NCBI RefSeq assembly: GCF_001612785.1
Contig: NZ_BDBC01000051.1
Coordinates: 1-64,000, forward strand
DNA from: Nocardia beijingensis NBRC 16342
GTDB taxonomy: Bacteria; Actinomycetota; Actinomycetes; Mycobacteriales; Mycobacteriaceae
Length of the DNA: 64,000 bases
Reading direction: 5' to 3'
The translations under genes were made by a program, and so were the position numbers. The notes beneath the pieces were generated by a model. It worked only from the letters and a program-made list of their open reading frames with translations, was not told the origin of the DNA and made no database searches. Of the stretch, positions 8,809-17,002 are shown one piece after another; positions within the stretch are counted from its first letter, which is position 1; each line of letters starts with the position of its first letter.

Positions 8809-9573
8809 ATGTCCCAGATCCTCGGCCCCATGAATCTCGGTGAGAGCGACAACATCCCGGGAAACAGCTACGCCTACTGCATCGACCTGAACAAGCCGTG
8901 GTTCATGCGCAAGGGCGCGATGATCGCCTACTACGGCGACATCCGGTTCCAGGCGCTCACGCACGGGTTGCAGGGCGGGCTGCTGCACATGGTGTCGCAG
9001 CAGTTCTCGGCGCCGCTGTTCACCGGCGACTACGTCGTCGCGGAGGGGCACGGCAAGCTGATCATCGGCGACCGCGGTTACGACATCAATTCCTACGATC
9101 TCGAGGACAACGGCAACCTGACCATCCGAGCGGCGAACCTGCTCGCCTTCGAACCGGGCCTTTCGCTCAACCAGTCCATCGTGCCCGGATTCCTCACGTT
9201 GATCGGCACCGGCAAGTTCCTCGCCTCCTCCAACGGGCCGGTGATGTTCGCCGAGCCACCGCTGCGCGTCGACCCGGAATCCCTGGTCGGGTGGGCCGAT
9301 TGCCCCTCCCCCAGCCACCACTACGACGAGGGGTGGATCTCGAACTTCCTGGCCGCCGGTGCGGCGCGCTTCGGCGTGAACTCGGGTGAGGAGCGCCAGT
9401 TCGAGTTCACCGGCGCGGGAACCGTGCTGATCCAGTCCAGCGAGAAGGTGCTCAGCGACTCCGTGCTGGTGCGCACCATCGAGGGCCAGATCCAGAGCGG
9501 GATCACCGTCGGCGGCCTGCAACGATTGCAGGGAATCATCGCGCAGCAGTTGGCGGGACATCAGCAGTACTGA
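8809..9573 (+). CDS. AIM24 family protein (third of three)
   Basis: 254 residues from ATG 8809, chosen because AGAAG lies eight bases upstream; a GTG at 8803 overlapping the previous stop is possible but too close to that site. AIM24 pattern: WFMRKGAMIAYYGDIRF, NSYDLEDNGNLTIRAANLLAF, LIGTGKFLASSNGPV. The insert WADCPSPSHHYDEGW near residue 163 is typical of this longest paralogue. Last gene of the AIM24 operon; 92 bases follow before the next gene. Confidence 0.82.
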   Translation: MSQILGPMNLGESDNIPGNSYAYCIDLNKPWFMRKGAMIAYYGDIRFQALTHGLQGGLLHMVSQQFSAPLFTGDYVVAEGHGKLIIGDRGYDINSYDLEDNGNLTIRAANLLAFEPGLSLNQSIVPGFLTLIGTGKFLASSNGPVMFAEPPLRVDPESLVGWADCPSPSHHYDEGWISNFLAAGAARFGVNSGEERQFEFTGAGTVLIQSSEKVLSDSVLVRTIEGQIQSGITVGGLQRLQGIIAQQLAGHQQY

Positions 9574-9665
9574 GTTCGCATACGGACAGCGAAGGATTCG
9601 CGACGGGACGGTGAACTCGTCTCGACGTTCCCCGGCAACGGTGGCGGTCGGCGGAAAATCGAGGG

Positions 9666-10511
9666 ATGGCTGACTTGGCGCTCTCGCCGCAGCGTCGCAC
9701 GGCGCTGACGAACCTGGTGCGAGACGAATCCTCTTTCGCGACAGAGTATCCGCGAGTAGCCGACTACTGGTCCACCGCGGGCCGGTTGCCCGGCACCGGT
9801 GACGACATCGCCGACGCCACGTTCGACCTACACCTACTGCACTACATGACCGGCGGCGCGAGCGCGAACCCGTACTGGGACATCGTCGCCACCGCGGTGT
9901 CGCCCGGCCCGGCGGAACGGGCGAACCGCGCCGAGGTGAACGGGGGAAATCCCAAAGGCAGTGCGCGACTGGCCTACGCGCAGATCGTGTTGCAAGCCGC
10001 GTACGCCTACGCGATTCCCTCCCCCGCGACGCTGCGCTGGGTCGGCGACGTCGCCCAGGGCAGGCCGATTTTCGAGGTCGGAGCCGGACGCGGTTACTGG
10101 GCACATCAGCTCACGCGGATCGGCGTGCCGACCAGCGCTTTCGACTCGCATCCGCCCGACCGTGCCACGAACTCGGCGTTCCCGGGCGCGGCGGGCCAGA
10201 CCGCGACCTGGCATCCCACCGCGACGCCGCCGTCCACGCCGGCGGATCTGGTCGCCGCGCACGCCGACCACGCGCTGTTCCTCTGCTGGCCGCCCGGCTG
10301 GGAGAACCCGATGGCCTCCACCACTCTCGCCGCCTACCAGGAGGCGGGCGGGTCGTCGCTGATCTACATCGGCGAAGCCCGGGGAGGGCGCACGGCCGAC
10401 AGCGCGTTCTTCGACCTGCTCGAGCAGGAATGGACCCTGCTCGACCAGGACCCGGGCTACGTCTCCTGGTGGAATCTCGGTGACCGCGCGCAGTGCTGGC
10501 AGCGACGGTGA
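9666..10511 (+). CDS. SAM-dependent methyltransferase-like protein
   Basis: 281 residues. The motif RPIFEVGAGRGYWAHQL (about residue 138) is a class I methyltransferase SAM-binding glycine loop, followed by an acidic position after the next strand (AFDSH). The N-terminal 130 residues are helical and unlike common methyltransferases. LFLCWPPGWENPMA resembles the conserved strand 4 region of a little-studied family. The substrate cannot be inferred. Convergent with the MBL gene, five bases apart, and just downstream of the AIM24 operon. Confidence 0.65.
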   Translation: MADLALSPQRRTALTNLVRDESSFATEYPRVADYWSTAGRLPGTGDDIADATFDLHLLHYMTGGASANPYWDIVATAVSPGPAERANRAEVNGGNPKGSARLAYAQIVLQAAYAYAIPSPATLRWVGDVAQGRPIFEVGAGRGYWAHQLTRIGVPTSAFDSHPPDRATNSAFPGAAGQTATWHPTATPPSTPADLVAAHADHALFLCWPPGWENPMASTTLAAYQEAGGSSLIYIGEARGGRTADSAFFDLLEQEWTLLDQDPGYVSWWNLGDRAQCWQRR

Positions 10512-10516
10512 GTGGA

Positions 10517-11314
10517 TCAGCTCGCCCGCTGGAATTCCCACGGGTCGTGCGCGCTGATCAGGGTGACCTCGTGGCCGTGATCGCGGTGTAGTTCGCGCAG
10601 GCGCGCCTGGGTGCCCAGCCGCAGGTCGTGATGGACTTCGGAACCGGTCTGCACGACGTCGAGCACCGGGTGCGGCTGCGGGGCGGCGTCGAGTTCGCGA
10701 TGGTAGTAGTAGGCGTCGCCGCAGTGCAGCAGCCAGCTGTCGCCGTCTCGAACGGCGACCCCTGTGTGGCCTGCAGTGTGCCCGCCCAGCGGGATCAACT
10801 GGAAGTCGTCGGGCAGGTCCTTTGGTTGGATCGCGTTGAAACCGAACCATTTCCCGGTCGCCTCCGACGGGTAGGCCACCCAGTTCGGATCGTGTGCCCA
10901 GTGCGCGGGACGATAGCGGAAGCTCGGCGCTTCGGCATGCGCCGCCGCCAGTTCGGCGCCGAGCACGTGGACTCGCGCGTGCGGGAAGTCGGGCAGTCCG
11001 CCGCAGTGGTCCACGTCGAGGTGGGTGAGGATGATGTGCCGGACGTCGGCTGGGTCGTAGCCGAGCCGCTCGATCTGCCGGATCGCGGTCTCGTCTTCGG
11101 AGAGGACGGGCTGGGCCATCGCCACCCATTCCGCCCCGAGCGTGCCCGCCGGGTCGCGCACATCGTCCAGCCCGATGCCCGTGTCGATCAGGACCAGGCC
11201 CTCGGAGGCCGTCTCGACCAGCAGGCAATGGTTCACGGCATGAGCGGGCGCGGGCCCGTCGTAGGTGGCTTCGATCTGCCGAACCGATCCGCAATTGAGG
11301 TGATGAATTGTCAT
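10517..11314 (-). CDS. MBL-fold hydrolase, N-acyl homoserine lactonase-like
   Basis: 265 residues from ATG 11314. The zinc-binding motif THLDVDHCGG (about residue 97) and later GHTAGHTGV and LLHCGDAYY give the dinuclear metal site of metallo-beta-lactamase-fold hydrolases. Overall order resembles AiiA/AttM-type lactonases, but substrates in this family vary widely. The promoter is read divergently from the adjacent merR gene through a perfect palindrome, and the predicted -10 lies seven bases before the ATG, so the mRNA is probably leaderless. Likely target of the adjacent MerR regulator. Confidence 0.85.
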   Translation of the reverse strand: MTIHHLNCGSVRQIEATYDGPAPAHAVNHCLLVETASEGLVLIDTGIGLDDVRDPAGTLGAEWVAMAQPVLSEDETAIRQIERLGYDPADVRHIILTHLDVDHCGGLPDFPHARVHVLGAELAAAHAEAPSFRYRPAHWAHDPNWVAYPSEATGKWFGFNAIQPKDLPDDFQLIPLGGHTAGHTGVAVRDGDSWLLHCGDAYYYHRELDAAPQPHPVLDVVQTGSEVHHDLRLGTQARLRELHRDHGHEVTLISAHDPWEFQRAS

Positions 11315-11321
11315 GCGAGCT

Positions 11322-11352
11322 AGTCTGTGACTTGAAGCGCGGTTCAAGTCAA
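11322..11352 (-). promoter_or_regulatory. MerR-type operator and 19-bp-spaced promoter
   Basis: The palindrome GACTTGAA-N6-TTCAAGTC lies at 11329-11350. On the minus strand it falls inside the spacer between TTGACT (-35, 11352-11347) and CAGACT (-10, 11327-11322), a 19-bp spacing. This overlong spacer with a dyad between the boxes is the classic MerR-activated promoter design. It drives the MBL gene and lies just before merR, so it may also autoregulate. Confidence 0.8.
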
Positions 11353-11361
11353 GGAGACGAG

Positions 11362-11763
11362 ATGACCGACGTCCTGCTCGATATCGCCGAGGTCGGCGCG
11401 CAAACCGGCCTCGCCCCCTCCGCCCTGCGCTTCTACGAGAAGCGCGGTCTCATCGCCGCGACCGGCCGCAACGGCCTGCGCCGCACCTACCACCCCGACA
11501 TCCTGAACCGCCTCGCCCTCATCTCCTGCGCCCGAGGCGCCGGTTTCACCCTCGCCGAAATCGCCCGCTTCCTACGCGCCTCCCCCTCCGACGCCGAACT
11601 CCGCGCCCGCATGGCCGAAAAAGCCGGCCGACTCGACGAGGACATCACCCGCCTCATCCGCATGCGCGACAGCCTCCGCCACGCCGCCACCTGCACCCAC
11701 GACCCCCTGGTCGAATGCCCGGACTTCAAATCCACCTTCGACCCCACCACCGACGTGGTGTGA
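11362..11763 (+). CDS. MerR family transcriptional regulator
   Basis: 133 residues from ATG 11362 with AAGGAG five bases upstream; the longer open frame from 11308 runs through the operator and is rejected. N-terminal winged helix-turn-helix of the MerR type (IAEVGAQTGLAPSALRFYEKRGLI), then a dimerisation coiled coil. The C-terminal segment TCTHDPLVECPDF carries two cysteines, possibly a metal or redox sensor, though the inducer is unknown. Probably activates the divergent MBL hydrolase gene by untwisting the 19-bp-spaced promoter. Confidence 0.9.
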   Translation: MTDVLLDIAEVGAQTGLAPSALRFYEKRGLIAATGRNGLRRTYHPDILNRLALISCARGAGFTLAEIARFLRASPSDAELRARMAEKAGRLDEDITRLIRMRDSLRHAATCTHDPLVECPDFKSTFDPTTDVV

Positions 11764-11795
11764 GTGCACGAGCCCGTCCGACCGAGAGGAGTCGG

Positions 11796-12365
11796 ATGAT
11801 CGAGGCTGAACTCAAGGCTCGGGTCCGGGACGTCGAGTCCGTGCGGTGCGCGCTCTCCGCGCGGAGTGCAGGGCAGCGTTCCACGTATCAGGACACTTAC
11901 TACGACCTGCCGGACGGGAGATTGTCGTGGGAGGACCGTGAGCTGCGTTTGCGGACCATCACCTCGGACAACGGGCGGCGGTCCCTGCTCACTTACAAGG
12001 AACCCGCGGTCGACACGGCGAGTGGATCGAAGCCGGAATACGAAACCGAGGTGGCCGACCCTTCGGTAATCGACTCCGTGCTACGCGGTCTCGGCCTGAA
12101 AGACCTGGTCTGCTTCGAAAAGCACTGCATCGACTATCGATTCGCATCCGGAGGACGCCAGCTGCTGGCCACGCTGGTGACGGTTCCCGAACTGGACGGC
12201 ACGTTCATCGAGCTGGAGACCATCGTGCCCGAATCGGAGCTGGCGGAAGCGCTGGAGGTCGTTCGGACCACGCTCCGACAGCTCGGCATCGCGGACGGCG
12301 ATCTCACCACCGAGCAGTACACGGATGCCGTGCTCGCTACGCGGAAGGCGTCGGGGCTGCCTTGA
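11796..12365 (+). CDS. CYTH-domain protein (class IV adenylyl cyclase/thiamine-triphosphatase-like)
   Basis: 189 residues from ATG with GAGGAG upstream. The N-terminal MIEAELKA holds the ExExK motif that binds triphosphate and metal in the CYTH tunnel fold. Later TYYDLPDGRL, ELRLRT and the acidic FIELET strands agree with the family. Activity could be adenylyl cyclase (CyaB type) or triphosphatase; sequence alone does not decide. Its last 29 bases overlap the convergent HAD gene. Confidence 0.82.
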   Translation: MIEAELKARVRDVESVRCALSARSAGQRSTYQDTYYDLPDGRLSWEDRELRLRTITSDNGRRSLLTYKEPAVDTASGSKPEYETEVADPSVIDSVLRGLGLKDLVCFEKHCIDYRFASGGRQLLATLVTVPELDGTFIELETIVPESELAEALEVVRTTLRQLGIADGDLTTEQYTDAVLATRKASGLP

Positions 12366-13188
12366 TGAACCAGTTGATGATTTCCTCGCCCGCGAGGATG
12401 CCGGTGGCTCTGGTGACGGTGAGGTTGGGGTGGGTCCAGTTGAGTTGTTCGAGTTCGCCGTGGCGGGGGCGGATGGCGGAGTCGGCCGCGCGCAGCATTT
12501 CGGCGTCGAGGGCGCCGTCGCCCGCCGCGAGGGTGCGGGCGTCGTCGGCGAGTTCACCGCTTTCCCAGAGACGCTTGCGCACCTCGTCCACCGCGCGGCT
12601 CTTGCAGACGGCCTGCGGCATAGTGTAGATCTTGCGGCCCTGCTGGGACGCGGACCAGCCGCGTGGACGGCACCAGTCGTCCCACTCCGCCAAGAACCCC
12701 TCGGGAACCTCCTTGGGCTTCACCACCAGGTAGCAGAACAGATGATCGGCCACGCGGAACTTGGTGACCCAGGAGTCATCGATGCGGGTGTGCAGTTCCT
12801 TGCTCACCTCGGAAAGGGTGGCGCCCCCCGCGCGAACCTGGGCGTCGATGCCGATGCGCCAGCTGAGGTCGGGCACGCCGTCGACCAGGATGTTCCCGCC
12901 GTTGCTCGTGATCGCGTAGCGCCACGGCGCTCCGGGCAGGCGGATGCGGTCGAACTGTTTGATGGTGCGGGTGGTGGTGGGAACGACGGCGGCGGGTTCG
13001 GTCAGGGTCTGCATCCGCAGCGCCGCGGTGGTGGTCATGAACGACAGCGGCGCCCCTTCCAGATGCTCCACACAGACCGTCGGCACGTCGGCGGTGGTGC
13101 TGAAGGCGTTACGCGAGTAGATCATCGTCCGGTCCAGGTCGGTCGCGATCAGCGCACGTCTTCGATGCGCTTTCGGGGATAGGTTCAC
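12337..13188 (-). CDS. HAD-superfamily phosphatase of the Ter-associated biosynthetic operon
   Basis: 283 residues from GTG 13188, whose start overlaps the preceding stop (GTGA), suggesting translational coupling. HAD motif I is ATDLDRTM (nucleophile Asp then DxT) and motif IV is AAGDGALDAEML; the insertion resembles Cof/sucrose-phosphatase types. In Ter loci this enzyme accompanies PRTases and a citrate-lyase-like protein and is predicted to dephosphorylate a nucleotide-like intermediate (Anantharaman, Iyer and Aravind 2012). Last gene of the minus-strand operon, converging on the CYTH gene. Confidence 0.85.
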   Translation of the reverse strand: MNLSPKAHRRRALIATDLDRTMIYSRNAFSTTADVPTVCVEHLEGAPLSFMTTTAALRMQTLTEPAAVVPTTTRTIKQFDRIRLPGAPWRYAITSNGGNILVDGVPDLSWRIGIDAQVRAGGATLSEVSKELHTRIDDSWVTKFRVADHLFCYLVVKPKEVPEGFLAEWDDWCRPRGWSASQQGRKIYTMPQAVCKSRAVDEVRKRLWESGELADDARTLAAGDGALDAEMLRAADSAIRPRHGELEQLNWTHPNLTVTRATGILAGEEIINWFIKAAPTPSA

Positions 13189-14324
13189 TGCTGCACGTCC
13201 TTGATCAGTCCCATGCACGAATATGCCAGGTCGGCGACGACTTCGACCGGCACGCCCCTGGCCGCGGCGAGCATCCTGATGTGCGCGTGCTCCGGCGCGT
13301 CCGCCTCGCGCACCAGCACCCGCCACGGAACCCGCCGCAGCAGCACCCGGGTGGTCTCACCGACCCCTGGCTTGACGAAGTTCACGCTGGTGATCCCGTA
13401 TCGCTCCCGCACTTGCTCCACCGACGTCCAGCCGGTCCAGGTGGGCGTCCGGTCGCTCGCGCGGATCGCGGCCACCTCGGCGGGCACCAGGTCCCGGACC
13501 GCGTCGAAGGCGCCGCTCACGGTGTCGAGCAGACGCCCGGACACGTCGTCATCGGCCAGTTCGCGGTAGAACTTCGCGCCGTGGAACTCGCCGGGCCCGA
13601 TCAGGGTGTCGTTCAGGACCGTGCGCGAAACCAAGCCGGACACCGTCGAATTCAGGCAGGCCGACGCGATCAGGAAGTCGTCGCGAGTGCCGTAGGTGCG
13701 CACGCAATGCCCTGGATCGGCCAGCACCGCCAAGCCGTCGTCGAACCGCGGGCCGCCCGCGGCGTGATAGGCGTCCAGCGCTTCGGTCAGCTCACGGGTG
13801 ATCGCACCTTTGCCGGTCCATCCGTCGACGAACACGACCGAGGACGGATCGTGATGCTCGGCCAGATAGTCCAGCGCCACCGCGTCGATGCCGCGACCTC
13901 GCACGATCGACACCGCGTAGTGCGGCACCTCCAGGCTCGGACGCCGCGCCCGCAGCCAGCGGCGCATCAGAATGCCGACCGGCGTGCCCGCACGGGCCAG
14001 CGACACCAGGACGACGTCCTCGCCGCGTTCGGCGACCACCAGCTCCGACACGGTCGCCACGGCCAGCGCGAGCCGTTCGGCGCTGGCCGCGAGCACCTCG
14101 TCGAACAGCGCCCGGTAGGACGCGTCGGGCTGATACTCGATCGGCAGCGACTCCGCGTAGTGCGCCTTCCCGGCCTGGATCCGCCGTTCCCGCTCGACGA
14201 TGTCGGCTTCCAGGTCGACGTCCGACAGATCCTTCAGCAGCCAGGAGACCTCCTCGGCCGCGTAGGAGCCGAACCGCGGCCCGTGCAGGGGAGCCGGTAG
14301 CGCGCCCACCTCGGTACTCGTCAT
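13185..14324 (-). CDS. PRTase/StiP family protein with C-terminal PELOTA domain
   Basis: 379 residues. The central part has phosphoribosyltransferase features (VVLVSLARAGTPVGILMRRW and the PRPP-loop-like SVVFVDGWTGKGAI). The last 70 residues (VNFVKPGVGETTRVLLRRVPW to the end) match the PELOTA-type RNA-binding-like domain found in Ter operons. Databases often call this family cysteine protease StiP; the PRTase reading fits the motifs better. Start ATGA overlaps the upstream stop by four bases and its own stop overlaps the HAD start, so the genes are co-translated. Confidence 0.85.
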   Translation of the reverse strand: MTSTEVGALPAPLHGPRFGSYAAEEVSWLLKDLSDVDLEADIVERERRIQAGKAHYAESLPIEYQPDASYRALFDEVLAASAERLALAVATVSELVVAERGEDVVLVSLARAGTPVGILMRRWLRARRPSLEVPHYAVSIVRGRGIDAVALDYLAEHHDPSSVVFVDGWTGKGAITRELTEALDAYHAAGGPRFDDGLAVLADPGHCVRTYGTRDDFLIASACLNSTVSGLVSRTVLNDTLIGPGEFHGAKFYRELADDDVSGRLLDTVSGAFDAVRDLVPAEVAAIRASDRTPTWTGWTSVEQVRERYGITSVNFVKPGVGETTRVLLRRVPWRVLVREADAPEHAHIRMLAAARGVPVEVVADLAYSCMGLIKDVQQ

Positions 14325-15778
14325 ACCCGGCTCCCGTCCGACTCCGTGCGTTCGGCGTGCAGCCGCCGCGGGTCCGCCTCCGGCAGCACCGCCAGCAGGA
14401 CGTCGGCCCCGGAAGCGGTCAGCACGTCGATCAACCCGTGCTCAGCCGTCAGCTCCGCGGTGTCGGCGGGGGAGTCGACCACGACGACGAGCACGGGGTC
14501 GGCGGCCGGGCCGTCGCCCTCGGCGCCGCTGTCGACGCCGTCGTCCGAGATCGCGACGGCATCGCCGTGCGGCGAACCGGCGAGCAGCGCGCCAAGCCCC
14601 GCGAGGTCGGCCTCGAACAGGTCGAGCGAGGTCGCGGGCCACTGCGCGTTGTACAGATAGCGCGGCGCGGCATCGCCCGGTTCGGGCGCGACGAACCGGA
14701 ACCCCCGCCGCAACGGATACCCCGGCTCGTCCAGCACGTACGCGGGCGACCGCGTGGTGGTCTGGAACCGCGTGGGCGTCCCCGACTCGGCGAGCAGCGC
14801 CGCCAGCCGCAGGGGCAGGTACATCAGCTCCTCGTGCCCGAGCACGATGACGGCCCGGCCGGGGAAGTCGGCGTCGAGCCGAGCGGTCAGCGCACGTCCC
14901 GCGTCCACCAGCGCGGCCTCGAACGCGCCGGTGTCGGAGGCGAGGATGCCGTGTCTGCCACCCTCCGGCACAGCGTTCGGCCACGGGAGTTCGATGCGCC
15001 CGAACGAACCGGTGTGCCCGGCGGTCGGGTTCAGCCGGGGTTCGGGAAGCGCGCCGACCGCGTCCACCAGCCCGTCGGGCAGTGACGCGCGGCCGGTGGC
15101 GAGGCACACGGTGTCGATGCGCGCCCCGAGTTCGGCTGCCACCGCGTCGAATTCGGCCCGCTGGGCCTCGGTGCGCAGATCCACCAGCGACGCGAGCACA
15201 TAGTGCGTGCGGGGCGCGAAGGCATGCAGTGCCCGCACCGCGTCGATCGCGGTGTCACCGGTGGAGATCTCGTCGTCCACCAGCACCAGCGGCAGATCGT
15301 TGACGAAGATGCCGGCCGGCGACGGTTGCAACAGGTGGGAAGTGGCGTGCGAGTGCCCCTCCTCGAACCCGGCGAGCGTCGTCGCGTGCGGCACCGCGCG
15401 CCGGGTCGAATGCAGATAGCAGCTCGCGCCGATGCGCGCTGCCACGCAATGGCCGAGACCCGTTGCGGTCTCCGCGAATCCGAGCACGACGGCTGGGCGC
15501 TCACCGAGCACCGCGCGAACCAGATCGCCCAGGTGATCGCCCGCGCCGAGCACCACCCGAGGATCGGTCGGCAGGTGCTTGCCCAGCACGGTGGAGACCA
15601 GCAGGTGCGCCCTGCGCCGATTGTTGTGGCGCACTCCCGGCTGCACCAAGGCCGTGATCGGCAGCCGCGCGGTGCGCAGCCGGTCCGGTGCGCCACTGGT
15701 GTCGTGATGTAGTTCGATGCCGAGAACTTTTGTCGCCCAAGGTGTTCGGTTGTCGAATTCGGTAGCGGCCCGGCTCAT
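14321..15778 (-). CDS. Phosphoribosyltransferase-TRSP domain protein
   Basis: 485 residues from ATG 15778. A PRTase domain contains the PRPP-binding loop LPLVLVDDEISTGDTAIDAV (about residues 170-190). The second half, including GHEELMYLPLRLAALLAE and TTTRSPAY, corresponds to the TRSP domain named for Ter-associated PRTases. Predicted to transfer ribose-phosphate in making a nucleoside-like metabolite; the substrate is unknown. ATGA overlaps link it to genes on both sides. The open frame continues to 16750 but that part is the antisense shadow of the citrate-lyase-like gene. Confidence 0.87.
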   Translation of the reverse strand: MSRAATEFDNRTPWATKVLGIELHHDTSGAPDRLRTARLPITALVQPGVRHNNRRRAHLLVSTVLGKHLPTDPRVVLGAGDHLGDLVRAVLGERPAVVLGFAETATGLGHCVAARIGASCYLHSTRRAVPHATTLAGFEEGHSHATSHLLQPSPAGIFVNDLPLVLVDDEISTGDTAIDAVRALHAFAPRTHYVLASLVDLRTEAQRAEFDAVAAELGARIDTVCLATGRASLPDGLVDAVGALPEPRLNPTAGHTGSFGRIELPWPNAVPEGGRHGILASDTGAFEAALVDAGRALTARLDADFPGRAVIVLGHEELMYLPLRLAALLAESGTPTRFQTTTRSPAYVLDEPGYPLRRGFRFVAPEPGDAAPRYLYNAQWPATSLDLFEADLAGLGALLAGSPHGDAVAISDDGVDSGAEGDGPAADPVLVVVVDSPADTAELTAEHGLIDVLTASGADVLLAVLPEADPRRLHAERTESDGSRV

Positions 15779-16989
15779 ACGGTGACCAACGCCGTCAGCA
15801 GATCCACGAACGACACTCCCTTGTTCGCCACGCCGAACACCCGCGCGCGCAACAGTGTCTGCCGCGCCCAACTGCGATGCGGCCGCATCTCGTTCATCTT
15901 GTTCCGGTAGCCGGAGGCCGCCACGCCGCCGACGTCGTCGCGCAGGATGTCCAGCGCGTCCGAGTACTCCTCGTGCGTCACCACCGACAGCGCGTGCACG
16001 GCCGCCACGTGCGACGGATGGATCACCGTCTTGCCCTGGATGCCGTTGGCCCGGTCCAGCGTGATCTCCCGCAGCAAACCGTCCAGATCCCGGCTGACCA
16101 GGTACTGCCGGCACGGCACCGCGTCGGATTCCTCGAACGGCGCGGTCCGCAGCAGCGGACGGAACATCCGTTCGTGATCGGCGAAGTACTCCCACACCGG
16201 CCCCGTGATGACGAAACCGGTTCCGTCCGCGCGTCCCAGATAGTTCACGATGTCGGCGATGACGTCGGCGACCACGCGCACGTCGTAGATGGTCAGGTCG
16301 CGGTCGCGGCGGATGCCGAAGGTCGAGCACATGTCGGTCGCGCCGACCCGCACCGCCAGCACCCGGTCCCGGTGCGCCGCCAGCAGCGCCGCGATCTGGG
16401 TGAGCTCGTAATCGCGGGTCTCCCGGTGCACCAGCCCCGCCGACTCCAGCACCGGCATCCCGTACAGCGGCCGGTCCAGCCGCTGGGCCGCCGCGTTCAG
16501 CGCGTTCAGGTACTTCGGCCCGGTGACGCTGTCGAACTTCGGGAACACGAACCCGGTCAGCACCTTGGCTCCGGGTCCGAGTTGCTCGACGAGCTCGGTG
16601 ATCGTGTCCGCGTCGCGCACCCGCACGAACAGCAGCGGGTTGGCGTCGTGGCTGCTCGCGAGCAGATCCAGCGCGGCGACGGTCTGTCGCTTGGCGTACT
16701 CCACTTCGTGATCGGCGACCGCGTCCTCGAGGTCGATCACCATCGAACACACGCCGTGCGCGGCGCGCCTTCCGATCGTCTCCGCGAGATCGGGCCTGGT
16801 CGCGGGCGCGTACAGCGTCGCGCCCAGCCCGATGGCGAGCAGCTCGCGGTCGGTGTCGTCGTCGCCGAACGCCTCGGGCTGCCGGTGGAAAAGACGCCGA
16901 GCCTCGGGTCCGTGCAACTGCCGGAAGTGGCGCAGCGGCATTCGCTTCCGCAGGGATACCTCCTGCTGGACGGCGATGCCTGCGGTCAT
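15775..16989 (-). CDS. HpcH/HpaI aldolase/citrate-lyase beta family protein (Ter operon)
   Basis: 404 residues. A TIM-barrel aldolase of the CitE type: LYAPATRPDL, SMVIDLEDAVADHEV (metal-binding Asp/Glu), LLFVRVRD, VFPKF and GMPVLESAGL are recognisable, with KTVIHPSHVAAV near the end. Ter-associated members are thought to supply or cleave a C-C bond in the metabolite pathway; this is inference from context. It begins 13 bases after the coiled-coil gene and overlaps the PRTase start by four bases. Confidence 0.87.
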   Translation of the reverse strand: MTAGIAVQQEVSLRKRMPLRHFRQLHGPEARRLFHRQPEAFGDDDTDRELLAIGLGATLYAPATRPDLAETIGRRAAHGVCSMVIDLEDAVADHEVEYAKRQTVAALDLLASSHDANPLLFVRVRDADTITELVEQLGPGAKVLTGFVFPKFDSVTGPKYLNALNAAAQRLDRPLYGMPVLESAGLVHRETRDYELTQIAALLAAHRDRVLAVRVGATDMCSTFGIRRDRDLTIYDVRVVADVIADIVNYLGRADGTGFVITGPVWEYFADHERMFRPLLRTAPFEESDAVPCRQYLVSRDLDGLLREITLDRANGIQGKTVIHPSHVAAVHALSVVTHEEYSDALDILRDDVGGVAASGYRNKMNEMRPHRSWARQTLLRARVFGVANKGVSFVDLLTALVTV

Positions 16990-17002
16990 CGTTGCCCCAT
17001 CC

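Noticed and set aside
12337..13188. ATP-grasp enzyme expected in Ter biosynthetic operons
   Set aside because: Looked for among the neighbours; this gene is clearly a HAD phosphatase and none of the others has an ATP-grasp pattern.
15779..16750. N-terminal extension of the PRTase-TRSP protein to 809 residues
   Set aside because: The extra part is a shifted-frame shadow of the citrate-lyase-like gene; ATG 15778 overlaps its stop as in the rest of the operon.
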